From assembly GCA_028293725.1 (NCBI GenBank), contig JAQGOE010000119.1, positions 37,692-101,691 of the forward strand: DNA of 64,000 bases, in the 5' to 3' direction. The notes below the pieces were generated by a model. That model was not told the origin of the DNA. It was given only the letters and a program-made list of their open reading frames with translations, and did no database searches. Below, in pieces: positions 52,716 through 60,884 of this stretch (position 1 is its first letter; each line of letters begins with the position of its first letter). The position numbers and the translations under genes are program-made. The stretch is from Gammaproteobacteria bacterium. Lineage in GTDB: Bacteria > Pseudomonadota > Gammaproteobacteria > Steroidobacterales > Steroidobacteraceae.

Positions 52716-53422
52716 AAGCGCTCATCGTCGACGACGAGCCCCCCGCGCGCCGTGAATTACGCCGGCTGTTGTCTGACTTCTCCTGGATCGAGATCGTCGG
52801 CGAGAGCGGCAATATTGCGGAAGCCGCGGCACAGGTCGAGGCGCTGTCTCCCGCACTGCTGTTTCTGGATATTCAGATGCCGGGCGGCTCGGGTTTCGAC
52901 CTGCTGACGCGCCTCGAGCATCTGCCGCAGGTCATCTTCACCACCGCACACGATGAGCACGCGGTGCGTGCATTCGAAGTCAACGCGCTCGACTACTTAC
53001 TCAAGCCCATCGACCCGGCGCGTCTCTCAGCCGCCCTGTCGCGGCTGAAAAATGAGAATGCCGCGCCGACCGGGACGCCACCGCCGGACGCCCCCCTGCA
53101 ACAGCTTTTCCTCCGCGACGGCTCCCAGTGCTGGTTCGTACCACTGCGCGAGGTACGATTACTGACTTCGGAAGGTAACTACGTCCGCTTGTCATGGGGG
53201 ACGCGGCGACCCTTGCTCGGCCGAGCCTTGTCAACGATTGAGCGCCGGTTGGATCCGCAACGCTTCTTTCGAGCCAACCGCCAACAGGTCATCAACCTCG
53301 ATTTCATCGAGACGGTTGAGATGGGGGTCAATGGGCGGCTGCACGTGCAATTGCGTGACGGCCCCGAAGTGGAGATTTCCCGACGGCAGGCCCAACTGTT
53401 CAGATCGCAGATGAGCATTTGA
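52712..53422 (+). CDS. LytTR-family response regulator (LytR/AlgR type)
   Basis: This 236-residue regulator has a receiver domain (IVDDEPPARREL; Asp53 in LLFLDIQMPGGSG; Lys in DYLLKPID) and a C-terminal LytTR DNA-binding domain (LTSEGNYVRLSW; FRANRQQVINLDFIETVE; LRDGPEVEISRRQAQLFR). LytTR dimers bind pairs of about 9-bp direct repeats spaced by 21 bp, exactly the arrangement seen at 51477-51510. It is therefore predicted to activate the serine hydrolase-bactofilin pair and possibly its own operon. Confidence 0.94.
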   Translation: MKALIVDDEPPARRELRRLLSDFSWIEIVGESGNIAEAAAQVEALSPALLFLDIQMPGGSGFDLLTRLEHLPQVIFTTAHDEHAVRAFEVNALDYLLKPIDPARLSAALSRLKNENAAPTGTPPPDAPLQQLFLRDGSQCWFVPLREVRLLTSEGNYVRLSWGTRRPLLGRALSTIERRLDPQRFFRANRQQVINLDFIETVEMGVNGRLHVQLRDGPEVEISRRQAQLFRSQMSI

Positions 53423-53481
53423 AGGCGTGCTACGCCAGCGCGAAACCCTCGCCCCGGAACGCTCGACTCACACGCCGCCGC

Positions 53482-54177
53482 TCAACGTTTGCGCCCTCGC
53501 CCCTGGCGAGCTGCGGGCGGGCTCGACTTCGTGCGCCCGACCCGCAGGCCATCCCCATGGAGCGACATGAGGGATTCCATCAGGCTCTCCTCCGCGCTCG
53601 AGCACACCGCGAGCACCGTAGCTTCCTCGCAACCCTCGGCGACATAAGCATGACCCATGTTGCTGTCAACATAGATCGACTCACCTGATTTGAGAATAAC
53701 GGGATCGTAGAATGAGGTATGCACGGTGATGGCACCCTCGAGCACATAGATATATTCCTCGCCCGAGTGTTGCACCAGGTCGCCAAACTCCGCCAGGCTT
53801 TTGGCGCGAATCCGCGCGATGACCGGAATCATGCGCTTCTGGCGCAACTCCGGGCACATGTAGTAGTAATCGTAGTTCTTGGTGTTGACTCGAACCGCGT
53901 CCGCGAGGAGACCCAGGCTGCGCCGCGCGGTGACGGTCGGATCCGCGCCCGGGTTGCGGGCCGGATCGGCGAACAATTCCGCCAACGGAATTTTCAAGCC
54001 TTCGCTGACCTGCAGCAGCTTGTCATAAGTGAGGGTGAGGCGATCGTGCTCCACCTTCGAGAGCGTCGACACGGGGATCCCGGTTCGTTCGCACATTTCC
54101 TTCAGTGTCCACCCCTTACGAGCGCGCAGATCCCGCAGTAGCAGGCCCAGTGTGGGACGGTCAGCCTTCATGTCCAT
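53482..54177 (-). CDS. XRE-family regulator with C-terminal cupin
   Basis: This 231-residue regulator has an N-terminal helix-turn-helix (LRARKGWTLKEMCERTGIPV, then STLSKVEHDRLTLTYDKLLQ) and a C-terminal cupin (EYIYVLEGAITVHT; ESIYVDSNMGHAYV) that probably binds a small ligand. Such proteins often control amino-acid or polyamine catabolism. It is divergent from the TonB receptor-DgcN-DgcA operon, its most likely target, with D-glutamate or a D-peptide as the plausible inducer. No good ribosome site precedes either ATG (54177 or 54171), and the transcript could be leaderless. Confidence 0.9.
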   Translation of the reverse strand: MDMKADRPTLGLLLRDLRARKGWTLKEMCERTGIPVSTLSKVEHDRLTLTYDKLLQVSEGLKIPLAELFADPARNPGADPTVTARRSLGLLADAVRVNTKNYDYYYMCPELRQKRMIPVIARIRAKSLAEFGDLVQHSGEEYIYVLEGAITVHTSFYDPVILKSGESIYVDSNMGHAYVAEGCEEATVLAVCSSAEESLMESLMSLHGDGLRVGRTKSSPPAARQGRGRKR

Positions 54178-54257
54178 GGGGACAGAATACAGTGAGCGCC
54201 CCCGGGGTCAAAGGCTCCGCCGGGCTCGATGCGCCCCGTCATGCCACTTAGTTGCCC

Positions 54258-54300
54258 ATTAGAAAGTTTCACTTGTTAATTCTCTAATCAGGAATACACT
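54258..54300 (+). promoter_or_regulatory. Promoter and dyad upstream of the TonB receptor operon
   Basis: A candidate promoter TTGTTA (54273-54278) and TACACT (54295-54300) with 16-bp spacing faces the operon. It is overlapped by the inverted pair ATTAGA (54258-54263) and TCTAAT (54283-54288), in a local A+T-rich patch. The dyad is a possible binding site for the divergent XRE-cupin regulator. Confidence 0.4.
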
Positions 54301-54331
54301 TGCCTAGATAAGACAACAAGACGGGTGGGGA

Positions 54332-54553
54332 GTGAAATCAGGGCAAACCTTTTTTCTGAGCCGACGCCGCTGCCTCGCTGGTGCCTTGGGCTCCGCGGTC
54401 GCCGCCGTCTGCGCCGCACCGGCGCTGGTCTCGACCGCGAGCGCGGCGGCACGGCGTGGCGCCCAGCGTGACCGCGTCCGGCCGGAAGACGCCCGGCGCA
54501 ACTACTCGAAGAGCTGGCAACCACAAACGACCCAGGTGGAGAAAAAATCATGA
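54332..54553 (+). CDS. Tat-leader miniprotein preceding the TonB receptor
   Basis: This 73-residue reading frame begins with a twin-arginine-type leader (FLSRRRCLAGALGSAVAAVC, then the cleavage-like region TASAAARRGA) and leaves only about 35 residues of basic, featureless mature peptide (DRVRPEDARRNYSKSW). Its stop overlaps the receptor ATG (ATGA). The GTG start is preceded closely by GGTGGGG. It resembles very short Tat-signal proteins found beside redox enzymes, but no redox enzyme is here. It could be a translated leader that couples receptor synthesis. Confidence 0.55.
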   Translation: MKSGQTFFLSRRRCLAGALGSAVAAVCAAPALVSTASAAARRGAQRDRVRPEDARRNYSKSWQPQTTQVEKKS

Positions 54554-56883
54554 CGAGCACAACCCGACGGTGGGCCGGGCGAGTTTCGCTGTGCACGGCC
54601 GCCATCATCTCGATCCCCGCGGCCCTGGCGCAGGAAACGGACGATAAAGGCGGCCCGGTGCGGCTCGAGGAGATCGTCGTCACCGCGACGAAGCGATCCG
54701 AGGTCTTGCAAGACGTCCCGGTTGCGATCACCGCCATCACGGCGGCAGACATCGAGGCACGCGGCTTCACCAACTACAGCGACTACATCAACACTGTCCC
54801 GAACATGTTCATGCAGGACCTGGGTCCTGGCGCCGGTACGCGCATCTACATTCGCGGCCTGGTCGCCGAGGGCGGCTCGGGATTTCCCGTGGCCACTTAT
54901 TTCGGCGAAGCGGTGACCAGTGTGCTCACCAACAACGGTGGCTTCGCGAACCTGCGCCTGGTGGACATCGATCGGGTCGAAGTGCTGCGGGGCCCGCAGG
55001 GCACGCTGTTCGGCGCCAACTCGCTGGCCGGCGTATTGCGCATAGTACCGAACGCTCCGGATCTGAACGAATTCCAGGTGAATGTCGACGCCCGCGGCTG
55101 GTCCACGGCGCATTCGGACAACGGCAGCGAGCACTTTGAGGGCGTCATCAACCTTCCGATCGTCAGCGACCGGCTCGCGGCCCGCTTGGTCGCATACCAG
55201 GATCACATCGCCGGCTTTCTGGACAACGTGGTTCCCGCGGCGGCACCGTTCGACTACAGCGCCGGATTCGGGGCGCCCGCCGGCACGCTGGTGATCCCGG
55301 GGCATGCCGCCTTCACGCGCAAGGACATCAACTCAGAGGATACGTGGGGCGCACGGGGCGCCGTAACCTGGAAACCCACCGACTCACTCCACTTGGATCT
55401 GAGCTATGTGGCCCAGGAAGTCCGCTTGAATTCCGAGGCAGGCGCGCAACCGGCCTTCGGTGACTACGTGATACAGCGGCCCCTGGACCTCTATGGGCGC
55501 GGCGAACAGACGGAACAGCAGCGAGTCGGTCAGTTCGTGGTCGGTTACGACTGGAGCGCCGTCTCGTTCACTTCAGCCACCGCCTACACGCGCCTCGAAC
55601 GCTACCAGGCCGAGGACATCGGCTTCCTCGCCGCCGCCGCCGGCTTGGGCCCGCAGCTGTGGGCCTTACAGGATCGCAGCAAAGGCGAGTCGTTCACCCA
55701 GGAATTTCGCGCACAATCCCGCGGCGACGCGCCGTTCCAGTGGCTGGCCGGCTACTTCTACACCAATACGAATTTCGACCTCGGGCAATACGTACCCGAC
55801 TACTCCTGCCCCACCTGCCTGCCCGAAGTGCTCTATGGTCAGCCCTTCGCGATCCGGACCATCGGCACCACGACCGGTGAAAAGCAGAGGCAACAATCCG
55901 TGTTCGCCGAAGCCAGCTACAGCATCACGTCGCAGTGGACGCTCGGAGCCGGGGGCCGCTATCTCAGGGACTACCTGGAGTCCTTGAGTCCCGCGGCCGA
56001 GGGTCTCCTCGTCGGCGGCACCGAGGCCGCATCTCCCCCGGTGGGCGGTCGCAATTCCATCTTCAATCCTTCCGGCTACATCCGCTTCAAAGCCAACCAG
56101 GATATGACCTACTACCTGCAGGCCGCCCGCGGATTCCGCAGCGGTACGCTCAACCAAACACTGGCATACGATCCCAATGGTCCGTGCGGTGCGACCGCCA
56201 AGGCCGACGGCGTGGTGCCGCTGACGGACCCCGACTCATTGTGGACCTATGAATTGGGGTTGAAGTCCACCTGGGCCGACGGTCGGATCGGAGCCAACGC
56301 TGCAGTCTTCCACCAGAAATGGAAAGGTGTGCAGCTCGCCGCCACCCAACCTTGCGGGTTCAACGGCACGGTCAACGGTGGCGATGCTTCGGGCAACGGG
56401 GCCGAGCTGGAAATGACAGCGCGGCTCTCCAAAGCTTGGAGCGCCAACCTGACCGCATCGTACGTCTATAACAAGTTCGATAGCGTGAACCCGGGCGTTG
56501 GTTACATCATCGGCGAGCGCGTTCCCGGCGCCCCCGAAGAGAACGCGAGCGCCGGACTGCAATACAACTTCCCGCTGCGCAATAGTTGGAACGGCTATGC
56601 CCGGGCGGATTATACGTACGTGGGAGACGTCCACTACGTGTTTGGGACTGGAGCGACCGCCACTCCCTACCTGCAAGGCGGCTACGGACAGACGAATCTG
56701 CGCCTGGCGTTCCAACACCGGCAGGTCGGAGTCGATCTGTACGCGCGCAATCTGACTGATAAGCGCGCCGCCGCATCGACCGCCGATCCGACCCAGGGAG
56801 GCTACGTCTATATGCTGCGACCCCGCGAGATAGGAGTCGAGGTGCGCTACTCGTTCGACAAGCCCCTCGAGAGTCGGCGCTAG
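54550..56883 (+). CDS. TonB-dependent outer-membrane receptor
   Basis: This 777-residue receptor has a signal peptide, a TonB box (residues 40-49, EEIVVTATKR) and a plug domain (VPVAITAITAADIEARGFTN; RIYIRGLVAEGG; DIDRVEVLRGPQGTLFGANS), then the barrel (SFTQEFRAQS; GYARADYTYVGDV; the late NLRLAFQHRQVGVDLYARNL). It should import a substrate too large for porins, using proton motive force. Genes downstream suggest a D-amino-acid-containing peptide or glutamate polymer rather than a siderophore. The mature end has eight residues past the usual aromatic terminus. Confidence 0.95.
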   Translation: MTSTTRRWAGRVSLCTAAIISIPAALAQETDDKGGPVRLEEIVVTATKRSEVLQDVPVAITAITAADIEARGFTNYSDYINTVPNMFMQDLGPGAGTRIYIRGLVAEGGSGFPVATYFGEAVTSVLTNNGGFANLRLVDIDRVEVLRGPQGTLFGANSLAGVLRIVPNAPDLNEFQVNVDARGWSTAHSDNGSEHFEGVINLPIVSDRLAARLVAYQDHIAGFLDNVVPAAAPFDYSAGFGAPAGTLVIPGHAAFTRKDINSEDTWGARGAVTWKPTDSLHLDLSYVAQEVRLNSEAGAQPAFGDYVIQRPLDLYGRGEQTEQQRVGQFVVGYDWSAVSFTSATAYTRLERYQAEDIGFLAAAAGLGPQLWALQDRSKGESFTQEFRAQSRGDAPFQWLAGYFYTNTNFDLGQYVPDYSCPTCLPEVLYGQPFAIRTIGTTTGEKQRQQSVFAEASYSITSQWTLGAGGRYLRDYLESLSPAAEGLLVGGTEAASPPVGGRNSIFNPSGYIRFKANQDMTYYLQAARGFRSGTLNQTLAYDPNGPCGATAKADGVVPLTDPDSLWTYELGLKSTWADGRIGANAAVFHQKWKGVQLAATQPCGFNGTVNGGDASGNGAELEMTARLSKAWSANLTASYVYNKFDSVNPGVGYIIGERVPGAPEENASAGLQYNFPLRNSWNGYARADYTYVGDVHYVFGTGATATPYLQGGYGQTNLRLAFQHRQVGVDLYARNLTDKRAAASTADPTQGGYVYMLRPREIGVEVRYSFDKPLESRR

Positions 56884-56890
56884 ATGGTGA

Positions 56891-57907
56891 ATGACGATGG
56901 CAGAATTGCCTTACCCCTACCTGGTGTTCCTGGGCGATACGACCGAGCCGATTTTTGCCAAGACCGCCTTCGGGCTGCGCGATTGGGCACCAGAGCGTTG
57001 CATCGGCGAATGGTCGTGTAACGGCGGCACTGTAACGACCGGCCTGCCGCGGCTTTCCCCGAGGCAGGCCCGTGAGCGGGGCGCGCGTGGCCTTGTAGTT
57101 GGTGTAGCCAACTTCGGTGGGGTCATCCAGGAAAACTGGCTCCCGTCATTGCTCGAAGCTCTGGAGGCCGGGCTCGACATTGTGTGTGGAATGCATGCGC
57201 GGCTCCGAGATGTGGAGCCGCTACGGACGACCGCCGAACGACTAGGGCGACGATTAATCGATGTCCGCGTACCTCCGACCAACATACCGGTGGCGAGCGG
57301 ACGCAAGCGCACTGGGAAACGCCTTCTGACAGTCGGCACTGACTGCGCGCTCGGCAAGAAATACAGTGCCCTCTCCATCGCACGCGCGTTCACCGAGCGC
57401 GCAGTGCCCGTCGACTTTCGCGCCACGGGGCAGACAGGCATCCTGATCTCCGGCCGCGGCATCCCCATGGATGCGGTGGTCTCCGACTTCGAGGCTGGAG
57501 CCGCGGAGATGTTGAGTCCGGATGCTCCACCGCAACATTGGGATGTCATTGAAGGACAGGGATCGCTCTTCCACCCCTCGTATGCCGCAGTGTCGCTGGG
57601 GCTCCTGCACGGGAGCCAGCCCGATGTGCTCGTCGTGTGTCACCAGGCTGGGCGCGAGCATGTGCTGGGTCATTCCGACTATCCCCTGCCCACGATCGAG
57701 GAAACCATCGATCTCAACCTGCGGCTGGGACGCCGCACCAACCCCGCGATCCGCTGTGCCGGGGTGAGTCTGAACACTTCAAAGCTCGAGTCCGCGGCGG
57801 CGCGTAAGCTGCTGGCCAGTGAAGCGCAACGGTTAGGCCTCCCCGTGGCCGATCCGATTCGCGGCGGCCCTGAATTCCACCAACTCGTCGATGCCTGTCT
57901 GGCGTAA
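56891..57907 (+). CDS. dgcN: D-glutamate N-acetyltransferase DgcN-like (DUF1611 family)
   Basis: This 338-residue protein of the DUF1611 family has an N-terminal domain (PYLVFLGDTTEPIFAKTAFG) and a P-loop-like C-terminal domain (RLLTVGTDCALGKKYSALSI; FRATGQTGILISGRGIPMDA; VIEGQGSLFHPSYAAVSLGL). DgcN transfers acetyl from acetyl-CoA to D-glutamate, the first step of a D-Glu degradation route, and its gene is typically found with dgcA, as here. The assignment rests on the family and the neighbouring epimerase, since DUF1611 members have also been linked to other amino acids. Its ATG is seven bases after the receptor stop. Confidence 0.82.
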   Translation: MTMAELPYPYLVFLGDTTEPIFAKTAFGLRDWAPERCIGEWSCNGGTVTTGLPRLSPRQARERGARGLVVGVANFGGVIQENWLPSLLEALEAGLDIVCGMHARLRDVEPLRTTAERLGRRLIDVRVPPTNIPVASGRKRTGKRLLTVGTDCALGKKYSALSIARAFTERAVPVDFRATGQTGILISGRGIPMDAVVSDFEAGAAEMLSPDAPPQHWDVIEGQGSLFHPSYAAVSLGLLHGSQPDVLVVCHQAGREHVLGHSDYPLPTIEETIDLNLRLGRRTNPAIRCAGVSLNTSKLESAAARKLLASEAQRLGLPVADPIRGGPEFHQLVDACLA

Positions 57908-57924
57908 GTCGCACGGAGCCTCCT

Positions 57925-59874
57925 ATGTACGTCATGAAGAGACTGACCGCTATTTTCCTGGGGCTTCTGGCCACCGTCGTGGGAGCGCAGGAAGCCCCAA
58001 CACCTGAGCCTCGAGCGGCCGCGCCCACGGTGGCCCTGACGGCAGAGGACGTCGACGCCTGGCTCGACGGTTACATGCCTTATGCCCTGCAGACGGGTGA
58101 CATCGCGGGAGCCGTCGTCGCGGTCGTGAAAGATGGCAAGGTCCTGACCGAGCGCGGTTACGGGTTCTCGGATGTCGCGCAGCGCACGCCGGTCGACCCG
58201 AAACAAACGCTTTTCCGACCCGGGTCCGTTTCCAAGTTGCTCACCTGGACGGCGGTGATGCAGTTGGTCGAGCAGGGCAAGATCGACCTGGATGCGGACA
58301 TCAACAAGTACCTCGACTACCAGATCCCGGCGCGTGACGGCAAACCCGTCACCATGCGCAACCTCATGCAGCACACGGCGGGCTTCGAGGAGCAGGCCAA
58401 GGGCATCATATCGGAGGATCCTAACGCTCCTGCCTTCGAAGTCCTGTTGAAACAATGGGTGCCCGAGCGGGTGTTCGACGCAGGCACCACGCAGGCCTAC
58501 TCCAACTACGGCGCCTCTCTCGCCGGCTACATCGTGCAGCGCGTGTCCGGTGAGTCGTTCGACGCCTATATCGAGAAACATATCTTCGAGCCCCTGGATA
58601 TGAAGTACTCGAGCTTCCGCCAACCGCTGCCGGCGCAACTCGTGCCGCTGATGTCGAAGGGCTATCGCGTCGCCTCCGGCGAGCCGGGCAAGTACGAGAT
58701 CGTGGGGCCGGCGCCGGCCGGCTCCCTGGCCTCGCCCGCAGAAGACATGGCGCACTTCATGATCGCGCACCTGCAGGACGGCGAGTACAACGGCAAGCGG
58801 ATTCTGACGGCGGCGACGGCCCGGCAGATGCATGACAGCCCTCTTACCCTGTTGCCGCCTTTGAACCGGATGGAGCTGGGCTTCTTCGAGACCAACATCA
58901 ATGGCCGCGAGGTTATCGCCCACCTCGGCGACACCGAGTATTTCCATACGTCGCTGCACCTTTTCCTCGCCGAGGGAGTCGGCTTCTACGTCTCCTTCAA
59001 CAGTCCGGGCAAACAGGGTGCCGCCGGCGGCCTGCGCACCGCGGTGTTCCAGGCCTTCGCCGATCGCTATTTCCCAGAGACGCAGCCGCAGGCGCTCGTG
59101 GATGCGCAGACCTCGGCCGCGCACGCCGCGCTGCTGAAGGGAAGCTGGGTGAACTCACGCGGCTCGCGCAGCAGCTTCATGTCCGCTCTCGATCTCATCG
59201 GACAGACGCAGCTCGGGCTCAACGCCAAGGGAGGTCTGCTGGCTCCCTTCCCCGGGTTGAACGGCCTGCCGCGGCAGTGGGTCGAAGTTGCGCCCTTCAT
59301 CTGGCGCGACTTGAACAGCCACGAGCGGCTCGGGGCCAAGGTGGTCGATGGGAAGGCCGTCCGCTTCAGTATCGACCTGCTCTCCCCCTTCATGGTGTTC
59401 GAGCGCCCCGCCTGGTATCGCAACAGTAGCTGGCTGCGGCCGGTGTTCTTCGCCAGTGTCGCCGCCTTGTTCCTGACAGCGCTGTTCTGGCCGATTACCG
59501 CCATCACCCGGCGGCAATTTGGCTCGCGGCTGACATTGGACGCGCCGGCGCTACGCGCATACCGCCTCAGCAAAATTGGCGCGACGGCGATTGTCGCGGG
59601 CACTGCCGCCTGGGCCGCGCTGCTCGGCATGATGTTGACACGCAACACCCTATTGAGCGGCGGCACCGACGGGCTGCTACGGCTGATCGAGCTGTTCGGC
59701 ATAGTCGCATTCGTGGGCGGTTTCGTCTGTATGTTGATGAACCTGCGAGCGGTATGGACGGGGACCCGTCGTTGGCCGGCAAAGACCTGGAGTGTGGTGC
59801 TGAGTCTGTCGGCATTTTTCGTGCTGTGGGTTGCCTTCGTATTCAACCTGATCAGTCTCGGGGTGAACTACTGA
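57925..59874 (+). CDS. Membrane-anchored serine hydrolase (beta-lactamase/D-peptidase family), second copy
   Basis: This 649-residue paralogue of the protein at 49439-51388 has a signal peptide (LTAIFLGLLATVVGAQ), the serine-hydrolase domain (SVSK, Ser101-Lys104; YSNYG, Tyr192; HLGD where HGG is usual) and four C-terminal membrane helices (such as FFASVAALFLTALFWPITAI and VVLSLSAFFVLWVAFVFNLI). CGGAG precedes the ATG. In this operon it probably cleaves D-Glu or other D-residues from imported peptides at the periplasmic face of the inner membrane. The change of HGG to HLG may alter specificity. Its stop overlaps the dgcA start (TGATG). Confidence 0.9.
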   Translation: MYVMKRLTAIFLGLLATVVGAQEAPTPEPRAAAPTVALTAEDVDAWLDGYMPYALQTGDIAGAVVAVVKDGKVLTERGYGFSDVAQRTPVDPKQTLFRPGSVSKLLTWTAVMQLVEQGKIDLDADINKYLDYQIPARDGKPVTMRNLMQHTAGFEEQAKGIISEDPNAPAFEVLLKQWVPERVFDAGTTQAYSNYGASLAGYIVQRVSGESFDAYIEKHIFEPLDMKYSSFRQPLPAQLVPLMSKGYRVASGEPGKYEIVGPAPAGSLASPAEDMAHFMIAHLQDGEYNGKRILTAATARQMHDSPLTLLPPLNRMELGFFETNINGREVIAHLGDTEYFHTSLHLFLAEGVGFYVSFNSPGKQGAAGGLRTAVFQAFADRYFPETQPQALVDAQTSAAHAALLKGSWVNSRGSRSSFMSALDLIGQTQLGLNAKGGLLAPFPGLNGLPRQWVEVAPFIWRDLNSHERLGAKVVDGKAVRFSIDLLSPFMVFERPAWYRNSSWLRPVFFASVAALFLTALFWPITAITRRQFGSRLTLDAPALRAYRLSKIGATAIVAGTAAWAALLGMMLTRNTLLSGGTDGLLRLIELFGIVAFVGGFVCMLMNLRAVWTGTRRWPAKTWSVVLSLSAFFVLWVAFVFNLISLGVNY

Positions 59875-60884
59875 TGGCCGCCCTGCAGCTCTGCGTCGCC
59901 GTGGAGCAGGTGGAGCTGTCCGCCCCGTTTCGTATCTCGGGATTCGTGTTCGAGCGACAGGACATTGTCGTAGTGACCCTTCGCGACGGCTCTCACCAGG
60001 GTCGTGGCGAGGCGTCCGGGGTCTACTACCTGAAAGATGACTCCCAGAAAATCGTCGCGACCCTCGAAGCCCACCGCGCCCAGATCGAGCGCGGCATCGA
60101 CCGCGAGTCGCTACAGCAGTTGCTGCCTCCGGGCGGAGCGCGCAACGCCGTCGATTGCGCGCTCTGGGAGCTCGATGCAGCCCGCGCCGGACGAATGGTC
60201 TGGGAGCTCGCGGGCTTGCGCGCGGCCAATTCACTGGTGACGACTTTTACCTTGGGCGCGGACGAACCCGCGGCAATGGCGGAGGGTGCCCGTAAATATC
60301 TCCACGCTCGCGCTTTGAAGTTGAAACTGACAGGCGAGCTCGATCTCGATATGGCCCGGGTGCGGGCCGTGCGTGCGGCACGGCCCGGTGCCTGGATCGG
60401 TGTGGACGCCAACCAGGGCTATCGCATTGACGCGCTCAACAGCCTGATACCGGTATTGGTCGAGGCAAACGTGTCCTTGCTGGAGCAGCCGCTGGCTCGC
60501 GGACGCGAAGCCGATCTGCAAGGCTATGTCTCGCCGGTGCCAATTGCCGCGGACGAAAGCGCCCTCTGCCTCGCGGATATGCCCGGACTCGCGGGTCGTT
60601 TCGACGTGGTCAACATCAAACTCGACAAATGTGGTGGCCTCACAGAGGCGCTCGCCATGGCGCATCGGGCGCGCGAGCTGGGACTCAAGGTCATGGTCGG
60701 AAACATGGTCGGCACGAGCCTGGCGATGGCCCCGGGCTTCGTCGTGGGACAACTTTGCGACGTAGTCGACCTCGACGGCCCCACGTTTCTCAAACGCGAT
60801 CGCACCCCTGGCGCTACGTACGCCGATGGCAAGATCTGGTGCGGGGACGATGTTTGGGGCGGCCCGTCGTCCCAGCCGGCATGA
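59874..60884 (+). CDS. dgcA: N-acetyl-D-glutamate racemase / dipeptide epimerase DgcA-like
   Basis: This 336-residue enolase-superfamily enzyme of the muconate-lactonizing subgroup has a KxK motif (Lys149, Lys151 in ALKLKLTGE), metal ligands Asp178 (IGVDANQGY), Glu204 (LLEQPL) and Asp227 (IAADES), and the KxD lysine Lys249 (NIKLDKCGG). This is the catalytic set of L-Ala-D/L-Glu epimerases. Next to dgcN it more likely interconverts N-acetyl-D-Glu and N-acetyl-L-Glu; epimerising L-Ala-D-Glu from cell-wall peptides is the alternative. The ATG overlaps the hydrolase stop, and the stop overlaps the transporter start. Confidence 0.87.
   Translation: MAALQLCVAVEQVELSAPFRISGFVFERQDIVVVTLRDGSHQGRGEASGVYYLKDDSQKIVATLEAHRAQIERGIDRESLQQLLPPGGARNAVDCALWELDAARAGRMVWELAGLRAANSLVTTFTLGADEPAAMAEGARKYLHARALKLKLTGELDLDMARVRAVRAARPGAWIGVDANQGYRIDALNSLIPVLVEANVSLLEQPLARGREADLQGYVSPVPIAADESALCLADMPGLAGRFDVVNIKLDKCGGLTEALAMAHRARELGLKVMVGNMVGTSLAMAPGFVVGQLCDVVDLDGPTFLKRDRTPGATYADGKIWCGDDVWGGPSSQPA

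Noticed and set aside
57679..59124. Open frame of 481 codons on the minus strand
   Set aside because: It is antisense to dgcN and the serine hydrolase; its composition is Arg-rich and no family is recognisable.
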